64,000 bases of DNA from Paracoccus denitrificans (GTDB taxonomy: Bacteria; Pseudomonadota; Alphaproteobacteria; Rhodobacterales; Rhodobacteraceae), in NCBI GenBank assembly GCA_005768755.1, contig VAFL01000020.1, forward strand, positions 13,771 to 77,770, written 5' to 3'. The notes beneath the pieces are model-generated. The model did no database searches. It saw only the letters and a program-made list of their open reading frames with translations, and was not told the DNA's origin. Below are positions 15,872-24,307 of this stretch, in pieces. Made by a program: the position numbers and the translations under genes. The first letter of the stretch is position 1. Every line of letters begins with the position of its first letter.

Positions 15872-16843
15872 TCAGTGACTACCGTGGACCTTTCCGACGC
15901 TGGCCCGTCCTGACCCGGCATGTGACCGCGTGATGTCGATGTCGGCCGCGGTCTCCTCACCATCGAGACAGTATTCCTCGATCTGCAACGTCGAGAAGTA
16001 GATGTTGAACTGCTGGCGCAGAAGATTGTTCGCCTGCCGCAGCACCCGCTCGCCGTCCTGCCAGTTCCGAACGCAGATATGGCTCGAGAAGACATTGCGC
16101 CCGGATGTCAGGCTCCAGGCATGGACGTGATGCACGTCCGTCACCCCCTCCAATTGCCGGATGGCCTCGATGGCGGCTTCCAGGTCGAGGTCTTCCGGCG
16201 TGCCTTGCAGCAGGATGTGCAATGCCTCGCGCAGAATGCCCCAGGAGGCCCAGAGCAGCACCAGTCCGAAGGCCATGCCAAGCAGAGGATCGATGGCCAT
16301 AAAGCCCGTGAACCGGATCACCAGCGCAGAGATGATGATCAGGAAGCTGCCGACGAAGGTCTGCAGGATGTGCCAGTAGGCGCCGCGCATGTTCAGGTTG
16401 CCCTTCTGGCGCTCGTACAGCAGCCAGAGCGCGACAAGCTCGGTGGCGATCCCGCCCGCAGCGGCAAACAGCATCGGCGTCGTGGCCAGCTCGATCGGCT
16501 CCATGAGGCGCATCGCGCCCATCCACAGCACCAAAAGCGCCATCGCGACGAGAAACAGGCCGTTGAAAAGGGCGCCGAGGATCTCGGCCCGGACATAACC
16601 GAAGGTGCGCGCGGGGCTGGATTTCCGCTCGGTCAAGCGTAGCGCGACCAGCGCGATGAGCACGCCGCCCACGGCCGAGAAGGTGTGAAAGGCATCGGAG
16701 ATGACGGCGACCGAGCCCGTCCAGATGCCGATTCCCAGCTCGATGACAAAGTAAAGGCCGGTGAGCCAGCCCGAGATGACAAGCGCCTTGCGATCGCCGC
16801 CCACGGGCATGTGACCGGCATGGCCGCCGTGAGACATCGACAT
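15872..16843 (-). CDS. Cation diffusion facilitator (CDF) family transporter
   Basis: A 323-residue inner-membrane protein with six expected helices and a C-terminal cytosolic domain (VTDVHHVHAWSLTSGRNVFSSHI). It has the CDF layout, including a His-rich N-terminus. At the usual metal sites it reads SDAFHTFSA in helix 2 and YWHILQT in helix 5: both histidines remain but the aspartates of the common HxxxD motifs are replaced by Ala and Thr. This suggests changed metal preference, or a little-studied subfamily. GGAGG precedes the ATG. It lies just upstream of the damaged ATPase, in the same direction. Confidence 0.8.
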   Translation of the reverse strand: MSMSHGGHAGHMPVGGDRKALVISGWLTGLYFVIELGIGIWTGSVAVISDAFHTFSAVGGVLIALVALRLTERKSSPARTFGYVRAEILGALFNGLFLVAMALLVLWMGAMRLMEPIELATTPMLFAAAGGIATELVALWLLYERQKGNLNMRGAYWHILQTFVGSFLIIISALVIRFTGFMAIDPLLGMAFGLVLLWASWGILREALHILLQGTPEDLDLEAAIEAIRQLEGVTDVHHVHAWSLTSGRNVFSSHICVRNWQDGERVLRQANNLLRQQFNIYFSTLQIEEYCLDGEETAADIDITRSHAGSGRASVGKVHGSH

Positions 16844-16900
16844 GAGTCCGCCTCCTTGTTGCTGAGGGAGAACGCCGGGATCCGGCGTTCTAGGTTTGGC

Positions 16901-18409
16901 CTATGCGCTGACCGCGAATTCGGTCATCATGCCGGTTTCGAGATGCGGCATGTGGTGGCAATGCAACATCCAGCGCGCCGCCTCACCGGCGTCGAGCGCC
17001 ACATCGACCATCGACATCGGCGGCACATAGACCGTGTCGCGCAACGCGCCCGCGACCGCACGTCCGTTCAGCCTGACGACCTGGAAGACATGCCCGTGCA
17101 GATGCATCGGGTGACCCATCATCGACATGTTGTGAAAGGACAGCACTACCCGCTCACCACTGCGCGCGGCTATCGGGCGATGCTGTCCCCAGACGGCTCC
17201 GTCGATCGTCCAGACATAGGGCTGCATCGAGCCGCCCAGCATCACCATATGGCTGCGGTCCACCGGCCGATCCGGCAGCGCCTCCGCCGCGAGCAGACGC
17301 GACTCCTGCGCCAGATCGGTGTCGAAGGCGGGGGCTTCCGATTCAGCCACGGCATCGATGCGCCGGATTTCGGCACCCTGCGTGGCAAGGATCAGGCCGG
17401 TGCGCTCACGCGCGCCTTCCCGCAGCGCGAGGATCGGCCAAGCGCCGCCCTCGTTCGGCAGGTCGATCTCCAGATCGAGCCGCTGGCCCATGGCCAGGCC
17501 GAAGCGCGTGCCAGAAACCGGCTGAACCGCATGTCCGTCCACCGCAACAAGCCGCGCCTGCGCCTCGCCGGTCTCGATCCAGAACACTGTCGCCGCGGCG
17601 GCGTTGATCACACGCAGGCGGACGCGCCCGCCGCGCTCGATCTGCACCACCTCGGGGTCCGACAGCGTGCGGTCATTGGCAAGATAGGCGTCCCAGTCGT
17701 AGTCATTGAGGTCCATCGCCATGGCGTCCATGGCACCCATCCCCATCATGCCGCCCATGGCGCCGTGATCCATGCCTTCCATCGGCATGTTCCCCATGGC
17801 GCCATGATCCATACCCGCCATGCCGCCCATGCCCGCGCCGTGGCCGCCTCCATGGCCGTCTGCCGTCCCATGGCCGTCGAGGATCTCGGCCATCACTTCC
17901 TCGGGCGCCTTGAACGAGAAGTCATGCAGGAAAAGCACTACTTCCTGACGGTCGGCGCTGATATCCTCGGCGCTGCGCACGATCAGCGGTGCTGCCAGAA
18001 GGCGCATTTCGTGCAGCGGCACATGCGCGTGCATCCAGTAGGTGCCGGGCAGCGGCGCGAAGTCATAGGCGCGTGTCTCGCCGGGGGCGAGCATCGGCAA
18101 AGGCATGTCGGGCACGCCATCCTGCGCGTTGGGCGGGATCTGGCCGTGCCAGTGGATCAGCGTGTCAACATCGAGATCGTTGCGCAGATCCACCCGGAAG
18201 CGCGCGCCGGGGTTGAGTGTCAGGCCCTGTCCGGTGGGTCCGGAAAGACCCCAGACGGTGGCGGCGCGACCGTCGATGTCCAGCGTCCGGCTAGCGGCGT
18301 GCAATGATAGCGGGGCGGCGCCCTGCGCGGCCGCGATCCGGGGCAGATGCGCATAAGCCAGCACGGCTGCGCCAGCGGCAAGAAAGCTGCGTCGTGAAAG
18401 GGTATTCAT
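16901..18409 (-). CDS. Multicopper oxidase, Tat-exported (CopA/CueO-like)
   Basis: A 502-residue protein with a Tat signal (SRRSFLAAGAAVLAYA) and three cupredoxin domains. Copper ligand motifs are present in order: HWHGQIPPN and YWMHAHVPLHE, then in the last domain HPMHLHGHVF and LHCHHMPHLETGMM. Between domains lies a Met/His-rich insert (MGGMAGMDHGAMGN, MEGMDHGAMGGMMG), typical of periplasmic Cu(I) oxidases that convert Cu(I) to less toxic Cu(II). AGGAG precedes the ATG at 18409. It follows the small Cys-rich protein gene in the same direction and probably shares its transcript. Confidence 0.92.
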   Translation of the reverse strand: MNTLSRRSFLAAGAAVLAYAHLPRIAAAQGAAPLSLHAASRTLDIDGRAATVWGLSGPTGQGLTLNPGARFRVDLRNDLDVDTLIHWHGQIPPNAQDGVPDMPLPMLAPGETRAYDFAPLPGTYWMHAHVPLHEMRLLAAPLIVRSAEDISADRQEVVLFLHDFSFKAPEEVMAEILDGHGTADGHGGGHGAGMGGMAGMDHGAMGNMPMEGMDHGAMGGMMGMGAMDAMAMDLNDYDWDAYLANDRTLSDPEVVQIERGGRVRLRVINAAAATVFWIETGEAQARLVAVDGHAVQPVSGTRFGLAMGQRLDLEIDLPNEGGAWPILALREGARERTGLILATQGAEIRRIDAVAESEAPAFDTDLAQESRLLAAEALPDRPVDRSHMVMLGGSMQPYVWTIDGAVWGQHRPIAARSGERVVLSFHNMSMMGHPMHLHGHVFQVVRLNGRAVAGALRDTVYVPPMSMVDVALDAGEAARWMLHCHHMPHLETGMMTEFAVSA

Positions 18410-18482
18410 GGTCGTCTCCTCGGGACAGCCTGTCCCGTTCATCAAAACCGACAGAACGCCGCGGGCTCCAGCCCGGACGCAA

Positions 18483-18875
18483 TCAGAGGAGACGGAGCTT
18501 GGGAGGTCGTTCGTTCAGCCCAGGTGCCCGACTGGCAAGCACTGCACCGGTCGGCAGGTCATGGCTGGCAGGCGCGTAATCGCTGCCAGAGCCTTCGCTC
18601 GGCGAGGTCAGGAAGACCGAAAAACCTACGCAAAGCAACTCACAGGCTTCGGCATCGCCTGAGCCACAGTGCTGGTCGCCATCACAGGGATTTTCGCTGC
18701 CGGCCGCAACCTGCATCATCTCGCCGACATGCACCGAGTGATCCGGTTCTGCGCTCAAGCGCGCCGCGTGCGCGGACGTCGCCGTCGTCATGACGGCGAT
18801 CGCGAGGACGGCAAGCATGGTGACGAGGCGCGCGAACATGCCGGAAAGATAGGCGCTGGTCACGGGAATGTCCAT
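18483..18875 (-). CDS. Small secreted Cys-rich protein (DUF2946-like)
   Basis: A 130-residue protein with a signal peptide (FARLVTMLAVLAIAVMTTAT) and a mature part with clustered Cys and His (PCDGDQHCGSGDAEACELLC). It ends PGLNERPPKLRLL, the same style of end as the protein at 12246-12656. Residue 13 (ATG at 18839) could be the true start, since the signal peptide begins there; neither start has a strong ribosome site. It precedes the multicopper oxidase gene and is likely part of the copper response. Confidence 0.55.
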   Translation of the reverse strand: MDIPVTSAYLSGMFARLVTMLAVLAIAVMTTATSAHAARLSAEPDHSVHVGEMMQVAAGSENPCDGDQHCGSGDAEACELLCVGFSVFLTSPSEGSGSDYAPASHDLPTGAVLASRAPGLNERPPKLRLL

Positions 18876-18948
18876 TGCCCCCGGCGTCGCGCCTCTGGCA
18901 GTAATTCAATTTCGGCATGTAGCCGATTGAAATTCTTCACCAGCAGTC

Positions 18949-19419
18949 ATGCAACTCATGCGCAATGAACTCCGTAATATCTTGTGGCTCGGGTTGCTCC
19001 TCGGCGGCCTGATCCTGGCGATCCTCGTTGGGTGGCATCAGGTCCGCACGGTATCCCCCGCCGCGGCATCCGCAGAAGTCATCGAACAGGGCCGGCAGGT
19101 CTATGCGGACCAATGTGCGTCCTGCCACGGTGCGCAGCTCGAGGGGCAGCCGGACTGGAAGACGCCCCTTCCATCCGGACGTCTCCCGGCGCCACCGCAC
19201 GATGCCGGCGGCCACACGTGGCACCATCCCGATGACATCCTGTTCCGCATCGTCAGGGAAGGCACGGCCGCCATCGTCGGGGGCGGCTATGAGAGCGACA
19301 TGCCGGGGTTTGCCGATCTTCTCAGCGACGCCGAGATCCGGGCTGTCCTCGCCTATATCAAGAGCACCTGGCCAGAGCGCGAGCGGACCTACCAGGAGAA
19401 TGTGTCGCAACCACACTGA
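18949..19419 (+). CDS. Membrane-anchored class I cytochrome c
   Basis: A 156-residue protein with an N-terminal membrane anchor (ILWLGLLLGGLILAILVGW), the haem site CASCH near residue 56 and a likely axial methionine in YESDMPGFADLL. The rest fits a small mono-haem cytochrome c on the periplasmic side, with no other domain. ATG at 18949 or at 18958 are both possible. It is divergent from the copper oxidase side and could pass electrons to or from a copper oxidase or the respiratory chain; the partner is not shown by the sequence. Confidence 0.85.
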   Translation: MQLMRNELRNILWLGLLLGGLILAILVGWHQVRTVSPAAASAEVIEQGRQVYADQCASCHGAQLEGQPDWKTPLPSGRLPAPPHDAGGHTWHHPDDILFRIVREGTAAIVGGGYESDMPGFADLLSDAEIRAVLAYIKSTWPERERTYQENVSQPH

Positions 19420-19625
19420 TGGCACCTTCGGGATGGAGCTGCCCGTGCGACCGGCAGTGCAATTTCCCGAGGCCCACCGGTCACAGTTGAGGCCGCCGAA
19501 CAGAAGCGGCATATTTGGATCGACCTGATGGCGAAACCTTTGGGAGGGATGTTCGTGGGATTATTCATGGCTTACTTGGCATTTGAAGCGCGCTCGATCT
19601 TGGCGCCGCCTCGGGTTTTCCCTCG

Positions 19626-20903
19626 ATGAACAATCCCGGCTCCAGTTCATCGAAGCGGGTTCATGACCGCACGGAGCGGCTCAACAAGAGCTGCTTCTGC
19701 GTTACACTGGACCTTCCATCGCTGCGCGAAGCGATGGAGCGCGAGGCCGGTGATCCGGCGTTCTTCGAGACGTTCATCCGCCCCAAGGCCCATCTGTTCT
19801 CGCACGTGCCGGTGTTCCTTTCGGCCACCGCCGTCAATGAGATGCGCGCGATCGCAGTGGCTGTGGAGACCACCGCCCAACTCGCGGCATACAAGGCCGC
19901 AGTCCTCTCTTGGGTGCCGGAAATCGCGCGGGCGGATCATGGCCCGCTCGGGGCATTGATGGGCTACGACTTCCATCTTGGCGAAGACGGCCCCCGCTTG
20001 ATCGAAATCAATACCAACGCCGGCGGGGCGTTTCTCAATGCCTTTCTTGCGAGGGCGCAGCGCGCGTGTTGCACCGAAATGGATATCCCCCCGACGCTGC
20101 CATCGTTCGAGGACGCGGCGTTTCGCATGTTCCAGAACGAATGGATTCGGCAGCGGGGAACGGGCGCGCCACAACGCATCGCCATCGTCGATGACAGTCC
20201 GCCGGAACAGTATCTCTACCCCGAGTTCGTGCTCGCGGGGCAAGTTTTCGCGGCACGAGGGGTAGACGCGATCATCGCCGACGCCAGTCACCTTCGCTAC
20301 GACGATGGTCGGCTCAGCGCCGATGGAAAGACAATCGACCTCGTTTACAACCGGGTCACCGATTTCGCCTTCGATCAGCCCGAGCACAAGGCATTGCAGG
20401 AAGCCTACCGGGATGGCGCGGTGGTCGTGACGCCGAATCCGCACAATCACGCGCTCCTTGCAGACAAGCGCAACCTTTCGCTTCTTTCGAATTCCGCGAC
20501 GCTGGAGGCCTGGGGCGTGGAACCGAGACTTCGCGCCCTGCTTGATGCCGTTCCACGCACCGTGCTGGTCAGTCCTGACAACGCTGACGCACTTTGGAAA
20601 TCCCGCAGGGACCTGTTCTTCAAGCCGACCGGCGGACATGGCGGCAAGGCGGTATATCGTGGCGACAAGCTGACGAAAGGGGTCTGGGCGGAGATCGCGG
20701 AGGGCGGATACGTTGCTCAGACGCTGGTCCGCCCCAGCGAGCGCATGATCAGGATCGACGAGATACCCCAGACGCGCAAAATGGACGTGCGTCTGTATAC
20801 ATATGATGGCCAGGTGCTTCTGGTGGCCGCGCGCCTCTATCAAGGTCAGACCACGAACTTCAGGACGCCAGGGGGCGGCTTCGCGCCCGTGTTCGTGATC
20901 TGA
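19626..20903 (+). CDS. ATP-grasp-like protein, orphan
   Basis: A 425-residue cytosolic protein. The N-terminal half contains DHGPLGALMGYDFHLGEDG and LIEINTNAGGAFLNA, and the C-terminal half has FFKPTGGHGGKAVYRGDKL, GYVAQTLVRPSERM, KMDVRLYTYDGQ and NFRTPGGGFAPV, matching the nucleotide and metal-binding pattern of ATP-grasp ligases of the circularly permuted type. The substrate is unknown. No ribosome site is evident before the ATG at 19626. It is the last gene of the copper block, about 200 bp after the cytochrome c, and could be peptide-forming or metallophore-related, but this is not supported by a partner gene. Confidence 0.6.
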   Translation: MNNPGSSSSKRVHDRTERLNKSCFCVTLDLPSLREAMEREAGDPAFFETFIRPKAHLFSHVPVFLSATAVNEMRAIAVAVETTAQLAAYKAAVLSWVPEIARADHGPLGALMGYDFHLGEDGPRLIEINTNAGGAFLNAFLARAQRACCTEMDIPPTLPSFEDAAFRMFQNEWIRQRGTGAPQRIAIVDDSPPEQYLYPEFVLAGQVFAARGVDAIIADASHLRYDDGRLSADGKTIDLVYNRVTDFAFDQPEHKALQEAYRDGAVVVTPNPHNHALLADKRNLSLLSNSATLEAWGVEPRLRALLDAVPRTVLVSPDNADALWKSRRDLFFKPTGGHGGKAVYRGDKLTKGVWAEIAEGGYVAQTLVRPSERMIRIDEIPQTRKMDVRLYTYDGQVLLVAARLYQGQTTNFRTPGGGFAPVFVI

Positions 20904-21012
20904 AGCGTGAGCTGGCGGGGTTTGGCTTTAATATATCAATGCATTAATTTGGGGAGCATTCAACATCAGGCGCATCCCCTCCGGCACTTGCCCTCGCGAA
21001 AGCGTTCTCCCG

Positions 21013-21035
21013 ATCCGGTTGCGGCCGGATTTTTT
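21013..21035 (+). terminator. Rho-independent terminator
   Basis: ATCCGG (21013-21018) and CCGGAT (21025-21030) form a stem over a 6-nt loop, followed by TTTTTT within 21030-21035. It lies 110 bp after the ATP-grasp-like gene and ends the copper cargo transcript. Confidence 0.8.
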
Positions 21036-21087
21036 CGTTGTTTTCGAGGGCTATTCGGGCGGCTGAACACTGACCCCGCTGCCATGA

Positions 21088-21112
21088 GGTCCGGAAGCGG
21101 TTTCTCCGGACC
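21088..21112. repeat. 8-bp perfect inverted repeat
   Basis: GGTCCGGA (21088-21095) pairs with TCCGGACC (21105-21112) across 9 nt. No T tract follows. It could be an operator for the AlpA-like or another backbone regulator. Confidence 0.6.
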
Positions 21113-21299
21113 GATACTCTCCTGACCTGATGACTGTGCCGGTTGGTGAATTTCTTACAGCAAGCTGAAATTGTGTGCTTTTCGGCTTTTCGGGATCGCC
21201 GGCCCGAATACTTCGATGCCGGTGGCGTTCGTGAGGGGGAGAATAAATCGAGCTATCGCCCTCAGAATAGTTCCGTGCTGCTCTCGTCGCGGATACGGA

Positions 21300-21343
21300 G
21301 GGGGTATCTTTCGCCCCTGATGGTGGGCGATTTCGATACCCCC
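21300..21343. repeat. Long two-part hairpin before the HTH-repA operon
   Basis: GGGGGTATC (21300-21308) pairs with GATACCCCC (21335-21343), and inside it TCGCCC (21311-21316) pairs with GGGCGA (21325-21330) over an 8-nt loop. The two stems stack with a small internal loop. It ends about 100 bp before the ATG of the HTH gene. No T tract follows, so control of replication-gene expression or a single-strand structure is more likely than termination. Confidence 0.65.
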
Positions 21344-21441
21344 CAACTTCGCCCTGCACCTCGCCGGTCTTCCTTCGCCACCGTGGTCATTGCCCGCCGC
21401 TGATCCGCAGTGGCCGTTTGCAACACCACGGAGGCCCGATC

Positions 21442-21723
21442 ATGCCACATGAACCCGTCGTCCTGCCGCCGCGTTTTCTACGGACCAAAGAGGCCGCGAC
21501 CTTTCTCAGCCTCTCGGCCCGGACGCTCGAAAAACACCGCACCTACGGAACCGGGCCAGCCTATCGCAAGCTTGGCGGCCGTGTGGTCTATGCCATCGAC
21601 GATCTTGAGGCCTGGACCGAGCGCGGCGCGGTGACCTCCACCTCCGATCCGCGCGGCTCCGTGCTGCCCGCCAAGCGTCATGCGTTTCCGTCCGGCCCGC
21701 AGGCTGGTCGTTACGCCCGCTGA
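21442..21723 (+). CDS. AlpA/excisionase-like helix-turn-helix protein
   Basis: A 93-residue protein with a MerR/AlpA-like DNA-binding core: RFLRTKEAATFLSLSARTLEK, then RTYGTGPAYRKLGGRVVYAIDDLEAWTERG, the pattern of excisionase and AlpA-family HTH proteins. The ATG at 21442 has CGGAGG ahead. It lies 18 bp before repA and always accompanies it in this ICE group. Likely roles are transcription control of the repA operon or recombination directionality; the sequence does not decide between them. Confidence 0.8.
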   Translation: MPHEPVVLPPRFLRTKEAATFLSLSARTLEKHRTYGTGPAYRKLGGRVVYAIDDLEAWTERGAVTSTSDPRGSVLPAKRHAFPSGPQAGRYAR

Positions 21724-21741
21724 CCGCTCGCGGTTTTCTTC

Positions 21742-22917
21742 ATGACGGTGCGACGTCGATCCCTTTCCGAGCGCGGGCAACTCGACCTGTTCAGGGCGCT
21801 CCCCGGCGATTTCGCGCCACGAGACGCGCAGGATCTCATGGCCTATCCCTTCTTCTCCCTCGCCAAGTCGAAGCGCATCGCGCCCATCGACTTCGCCGCC
21901 GGCAATGTCTCCATCCGGGTCGAGGCTGTTCCCGATCACGGCATGGCCACGATCTGGGACGCCGATATTCTGATCTGGGCGGCGAGCCAGATCGTCGAAG
22001 CCCGCGACAGCGGCCTTCGCACCTCCCGGCTGATGGCCGCCACGCCCTACGAGATTCTCACCTATGTCGGGCGCGGCACCGGCTTGCGCGACTATCAGCG
22101 CCTGAAGGCGGCGCTCGACCGGCTGCAATCGACCACGATTTCCACCTCGATCCGCCAGCCGGTCGAAGGGCGCCGGCATCGCTTCTCCTGGATCAACGAA
22201 TGGCAGGAACGCACCGACCATAGCGGCAGACCCGATGGCATCGAGATGATCGTGCCGGACTGGTTCTACCAGGCCGTCCTCGACGATGCGCTCGTGCTGA
22301 CCATCGACCGGACCTATTTCGACCTAACCGGCGGCCTTGACCGCTGGCTCTATCGCCTGGTGCGCAAGCACGGCGGCCGCCAGCGCGATGGCTGGCGGTT
22401 CGATTTCCGTCACCTTCACCAGAAATCCGGCAGCCTGTCGCCGTTCAAGCGCTTCGCCTTCGAGCTGCGCGACATCATCCGGCGCCAGCCTCTGCCGGGC
22501 TATTCGCTGTTTCTCGAAGCTGAGGTTGGCGGGCGGATGCTGCTGGCCTTCGAGCCGGTCGCGCCCTGTGGAAAACCTGTGGATGGCCTCGTGCTATCAG
22601 GAACCCGGACTATCGTGCTATCGGGAACCGGAGGCTCGTGCTATCAGGAACCGAAACCGGGCTTAACACCCGGAACCCATTCAGGAAATCGCGCCCTTAA
22701 CTTAGAGTCTAACAAAGAGTCTAACTTTGAAGAGCGCACGCGCGATGTGGAAAACCTCATCCGCGACACCGCCAGAAACCTCGGTAGAGCCGCGAAGGAG
22801 AGGGCCTCATGTGCCCTGACACCGCCTCGACCGGCATCAGATCGAGGCGCAACCGAGGCTCCTGAATCTGCCGATACACCCCGCCTGCCTCTCGATCTGC
22901 CGGGGGGGTGCGAATGA
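21742..22917 (+). CDS. repA: Replication initiator protein A
   Basis: A 391-residue protein of the plasmid/ICE RepA (RPA) family. The conserved core runs from about residue 25 to 290 with LMAYPFFSLAKSKRI, ATIWDADILIWAASQIVEA, LMAATPYEILTYVGRGTG, LTIDRTYFDLTGGLDRWLYRLVRKH and FRHLHQKSGSLSPFKRFA, the winged-helix initiator pattern. The tail beyond residue 280 is low in conservation because the DNA there contains iteron-like repeats. Stop and parA start overlap (ATGA at 22914-22917). It points to plasmid-like replication of the excised element. Confidence 0.9.
   Translation: MTVRRRSLSERGQLDLFRALPGDFAPRDAQDLMAYPFFSLAKSKRIAPIDFAAGNVSIRVEAVPDHGMATIWDADILIWAASQIVEARDSGLRTSRLMAATPYEILTYVGRGTGLRDYQRLKAALDRLQSTTISTSIRQPVEGRRHRFSWINEWQERTDHSGRPDGIEMIVPDWFYQAVLDDALVLTIDRTYFDLTGGLDRWLYRLVRKHGGRQRDGWRFDFRHLHQKSGSLSPFKRFAFELRDIIRRQPLPGYSLFLEAEVGGRMLLAFEPVAPCGKPVDGLVLSGTRTIVLSGTGGSCYQEPKPGLTPGTHSGNRALNLESNKESNFEERTRDVENLIRDTARNLGRAAKERASCALTPPRPASDRGATEAPESADTPRLPLDLPGGCE
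22567..22653. other. Candidate replication origin inside repA (DnaA box and three iterons)
   Basis: A DnaA-box-like TGTGGAAAA (22567-22575; reverse TTTTCCACA fits TTWTNCACA) is followed by three near-identical 16-bp repeats, CGTGCTATC(A/G)GGAACC, beginning at 22590, 22614 and 22637. The 24- and 23-bp spacing places them on one face of the helix, about two turns apart. They lie in the variable 3' part of the repA frame, where they force the repeated peptide V(L)LSGT/CYQEP. Confidence 0.65.
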
Positions 22918-23567
22918 TCATCGCGCTCCTCAACCAGAAGGGCGGCGTCGGGAAGACGACGCTGGCGCTGCATCTTGCCGGAGAATTGGCGCAGGGTGGC
23001 AAGCGCGTCACCCTGATCGACGCCGATCCGCAAGGTTCCGCCCTCGACTGGTCGCAACAACGCGCGCGTGAGGGCCTGCCCCGTGCCTTCGGCACACTCG
23101 GCCTGGCGCGCGATACGCTGCACCGTGAGGCGCCAGAGCTTGCCCGCGATGTCGATCATATCGTCATAGACGGGCCGCCGCGCGTCGCCGGCCTCATGCG
23201 CTCGGCGCTGCTCGCCGCCGATCTCGTGCTGATCCCGGTGCAGCCATCGCCGTTCGACGGCTGGGCCTCGGCCGAGATGCTCGCCCTCCTGACGGAAGCG
23301 AGCATCTATCGCCCGCAGCTCGTCGCGCGCTTCGTGCTCAACCGCTGCGGCTCGCGCACCGTCATTGCCCGCGAAACGGCCGAGACGCTGGCGGACCACG
23401 ACCCCCCGCTACTCGCCAGCGGCATCGGCCAGCGCGTCGTCTTCGCCGACGCCGCGCAGACCGGGCGGCTCGCCAGTGAGATCGACGCCCGATCACCTGC
23501 GGCGCGCGAGATCGCAGCACTGGCTACCGAGGTCGAACGGCTGGGCATCGGGAGGGCGTCGGCATGA
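22914..23567 (+). CDS. parA: ParA-family partition ATPase
   Basis: A 217-residue deviant Walker ATPase: LLNQKGGVGKTTLALHLAG (Walker A with KGGVGKTT) at residue 6, LIDADPQGSALDW at 37, and VIDGPPRVAGLM at 80, the ParA/MinD signature. It would position the element before cell division or during conjugation. The ATG overlaps the repA stop, and its own stop overlaps the methyltransferase start, so repA, parA and the following genes form a coupled operon. No ParB homologue is seen in the window; the RHH-like gene at 24304 could be the partner. Confidence 0.92.
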   Translation: MIIALLNQKGGVGKTTLALHLAGELAQGGKRVTLIDADPQGSALDWSQQRAREGLPRAFGTLGLARDTLHREAPELARDVDHIVIDGPPRVAGLMRSALLAADLVLIPVQPSPFDGWASAEMLALLTEASIYRPQLVARFVLNRCGSRTVIARETAETLADHDPPLLASGIGQRVVFADAAQTGRLASEIDARSPAAREIAALATEVERLGIGRASA

Positions 23568-24307
23568 CGATTCTCACCGGCGATTGCCGCGAACAGATGC
23601 CCTGGCACGCACCCTACGACATGATCCTCGCTGATCCGCCCTATGGCGGCACCTCGCTCGCCTGGGATCGGCGTGTCGAGGGCTGGGTCGGGCTGGCGCG
23701 CGCCGCGCTTACGCCGACCGGCTCGCTCTGGGTCTTCGGTTCGCTGCGCAGCTTCATGGCGACAGCGGACCGCTTCACTGATGCGGGCCTGCGGATCGCG
23801 CAGGAGGTGGTTTGGGAGAAGCAGAACGGCACCGGCTTTCATGCCGACCGCTTCAAGCGCGTGCATGAACTGGCGGTGCAGTTCTATCCCGCCGAGACGA
23901 CATGGCGCGACATCTACAACGACGTCCAGACCACGCCCGACGCAACAGCCCGCACCGTCCGGCGCAAGCGGCGCCCACCCCATACCGGCAAGATCGACGC
24001 CGGCCATTACGTCAGCCATGACGGCGGGCCGCGCCTCATGCGCTCGGTCATCTACCTGCGCAACTGTCATGGCCGCGCCATCCATCCGACCGAGAAACCT
24101 GCGGCGCTCCTGGAAATTCTGATCCGCACGAGCTGCCCGGAAGGTGGCCTGGTCGGCGACTGGTTCGCCGGTTCCGGCGCGGCCGGGGAAGCCTGCCGGC
24201 TTTCCGGCCGGCGCTATATCGGCTGCGAGATCGACCCCGACATGGCCGAGCGCGCGCGGGCGCGCATCGCCACCGTGCTGCCGTTTCATGACGGAGGCCC
24301 GTCATGA
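23564..24307 (+). CDS. DNA methyltransferase (N6-adenine/N4-cytosine, DPPY class)
   Basis: A 247-residue site-specific DNA methyltransferase with motif IV DPPYGG near residue 25 and the SAM-binding motif DWFAGSGAAGEA near residue 200, an order matching the beta class. HPTEKP precedes the second motif, as usual. No restriction partner is adjacent, so it is an orphan enzyme that may mark ICE DNA against host restriction. Start ATG overlaps the parA stop and the stop overlaps the next gene. Confidence 0.9.
   Translation: MTILTGDCREQMPWHAPYDMILADPPYGGTSLAWDRRVEGWVGLARAALTPTGSLWVFGSLRSFMATADRFTDAGLRIAQEVVWEKQNGTGFHADRFKRVHELAVQFYPAETTWRDIYNDVQTTPDATARTVRRKRRPPHTGKIDAGHYVSHDGGPRLMRSVIYLRNCHGRAIHPTEKPAALLEILIRTSCPEGGLVGDWFAGSGAAGEACRLSGRRYIGCEIDPDMAERARARIATVLPFHDGGPS

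Larger units (their letters stand above)
20904..21441. other. Non-coding region with terminator and two nested hairpins
   Basis: No gene is seen between the ATP-grasp-like gene and the AlpA-like HTH gene. The stretch begins AT-rich, then holds a terminator (21013-21035), an 8-bp perfect inverted repeat (21088-21112) and a long interrupted hairpin (21300-21343). It is the boundary between copper cargo and the replication/transfer backbone, and probably the leader of the HTH-repA operon. Confidence 0.6.

Noticed and set aside
22588..22653. A CRISPR-like array.
   Set aside because: Only three short repeats with 7-8 bp between them inside repA, with no spacers of CRISPR length and no cas genes. 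Iterons explain them better.
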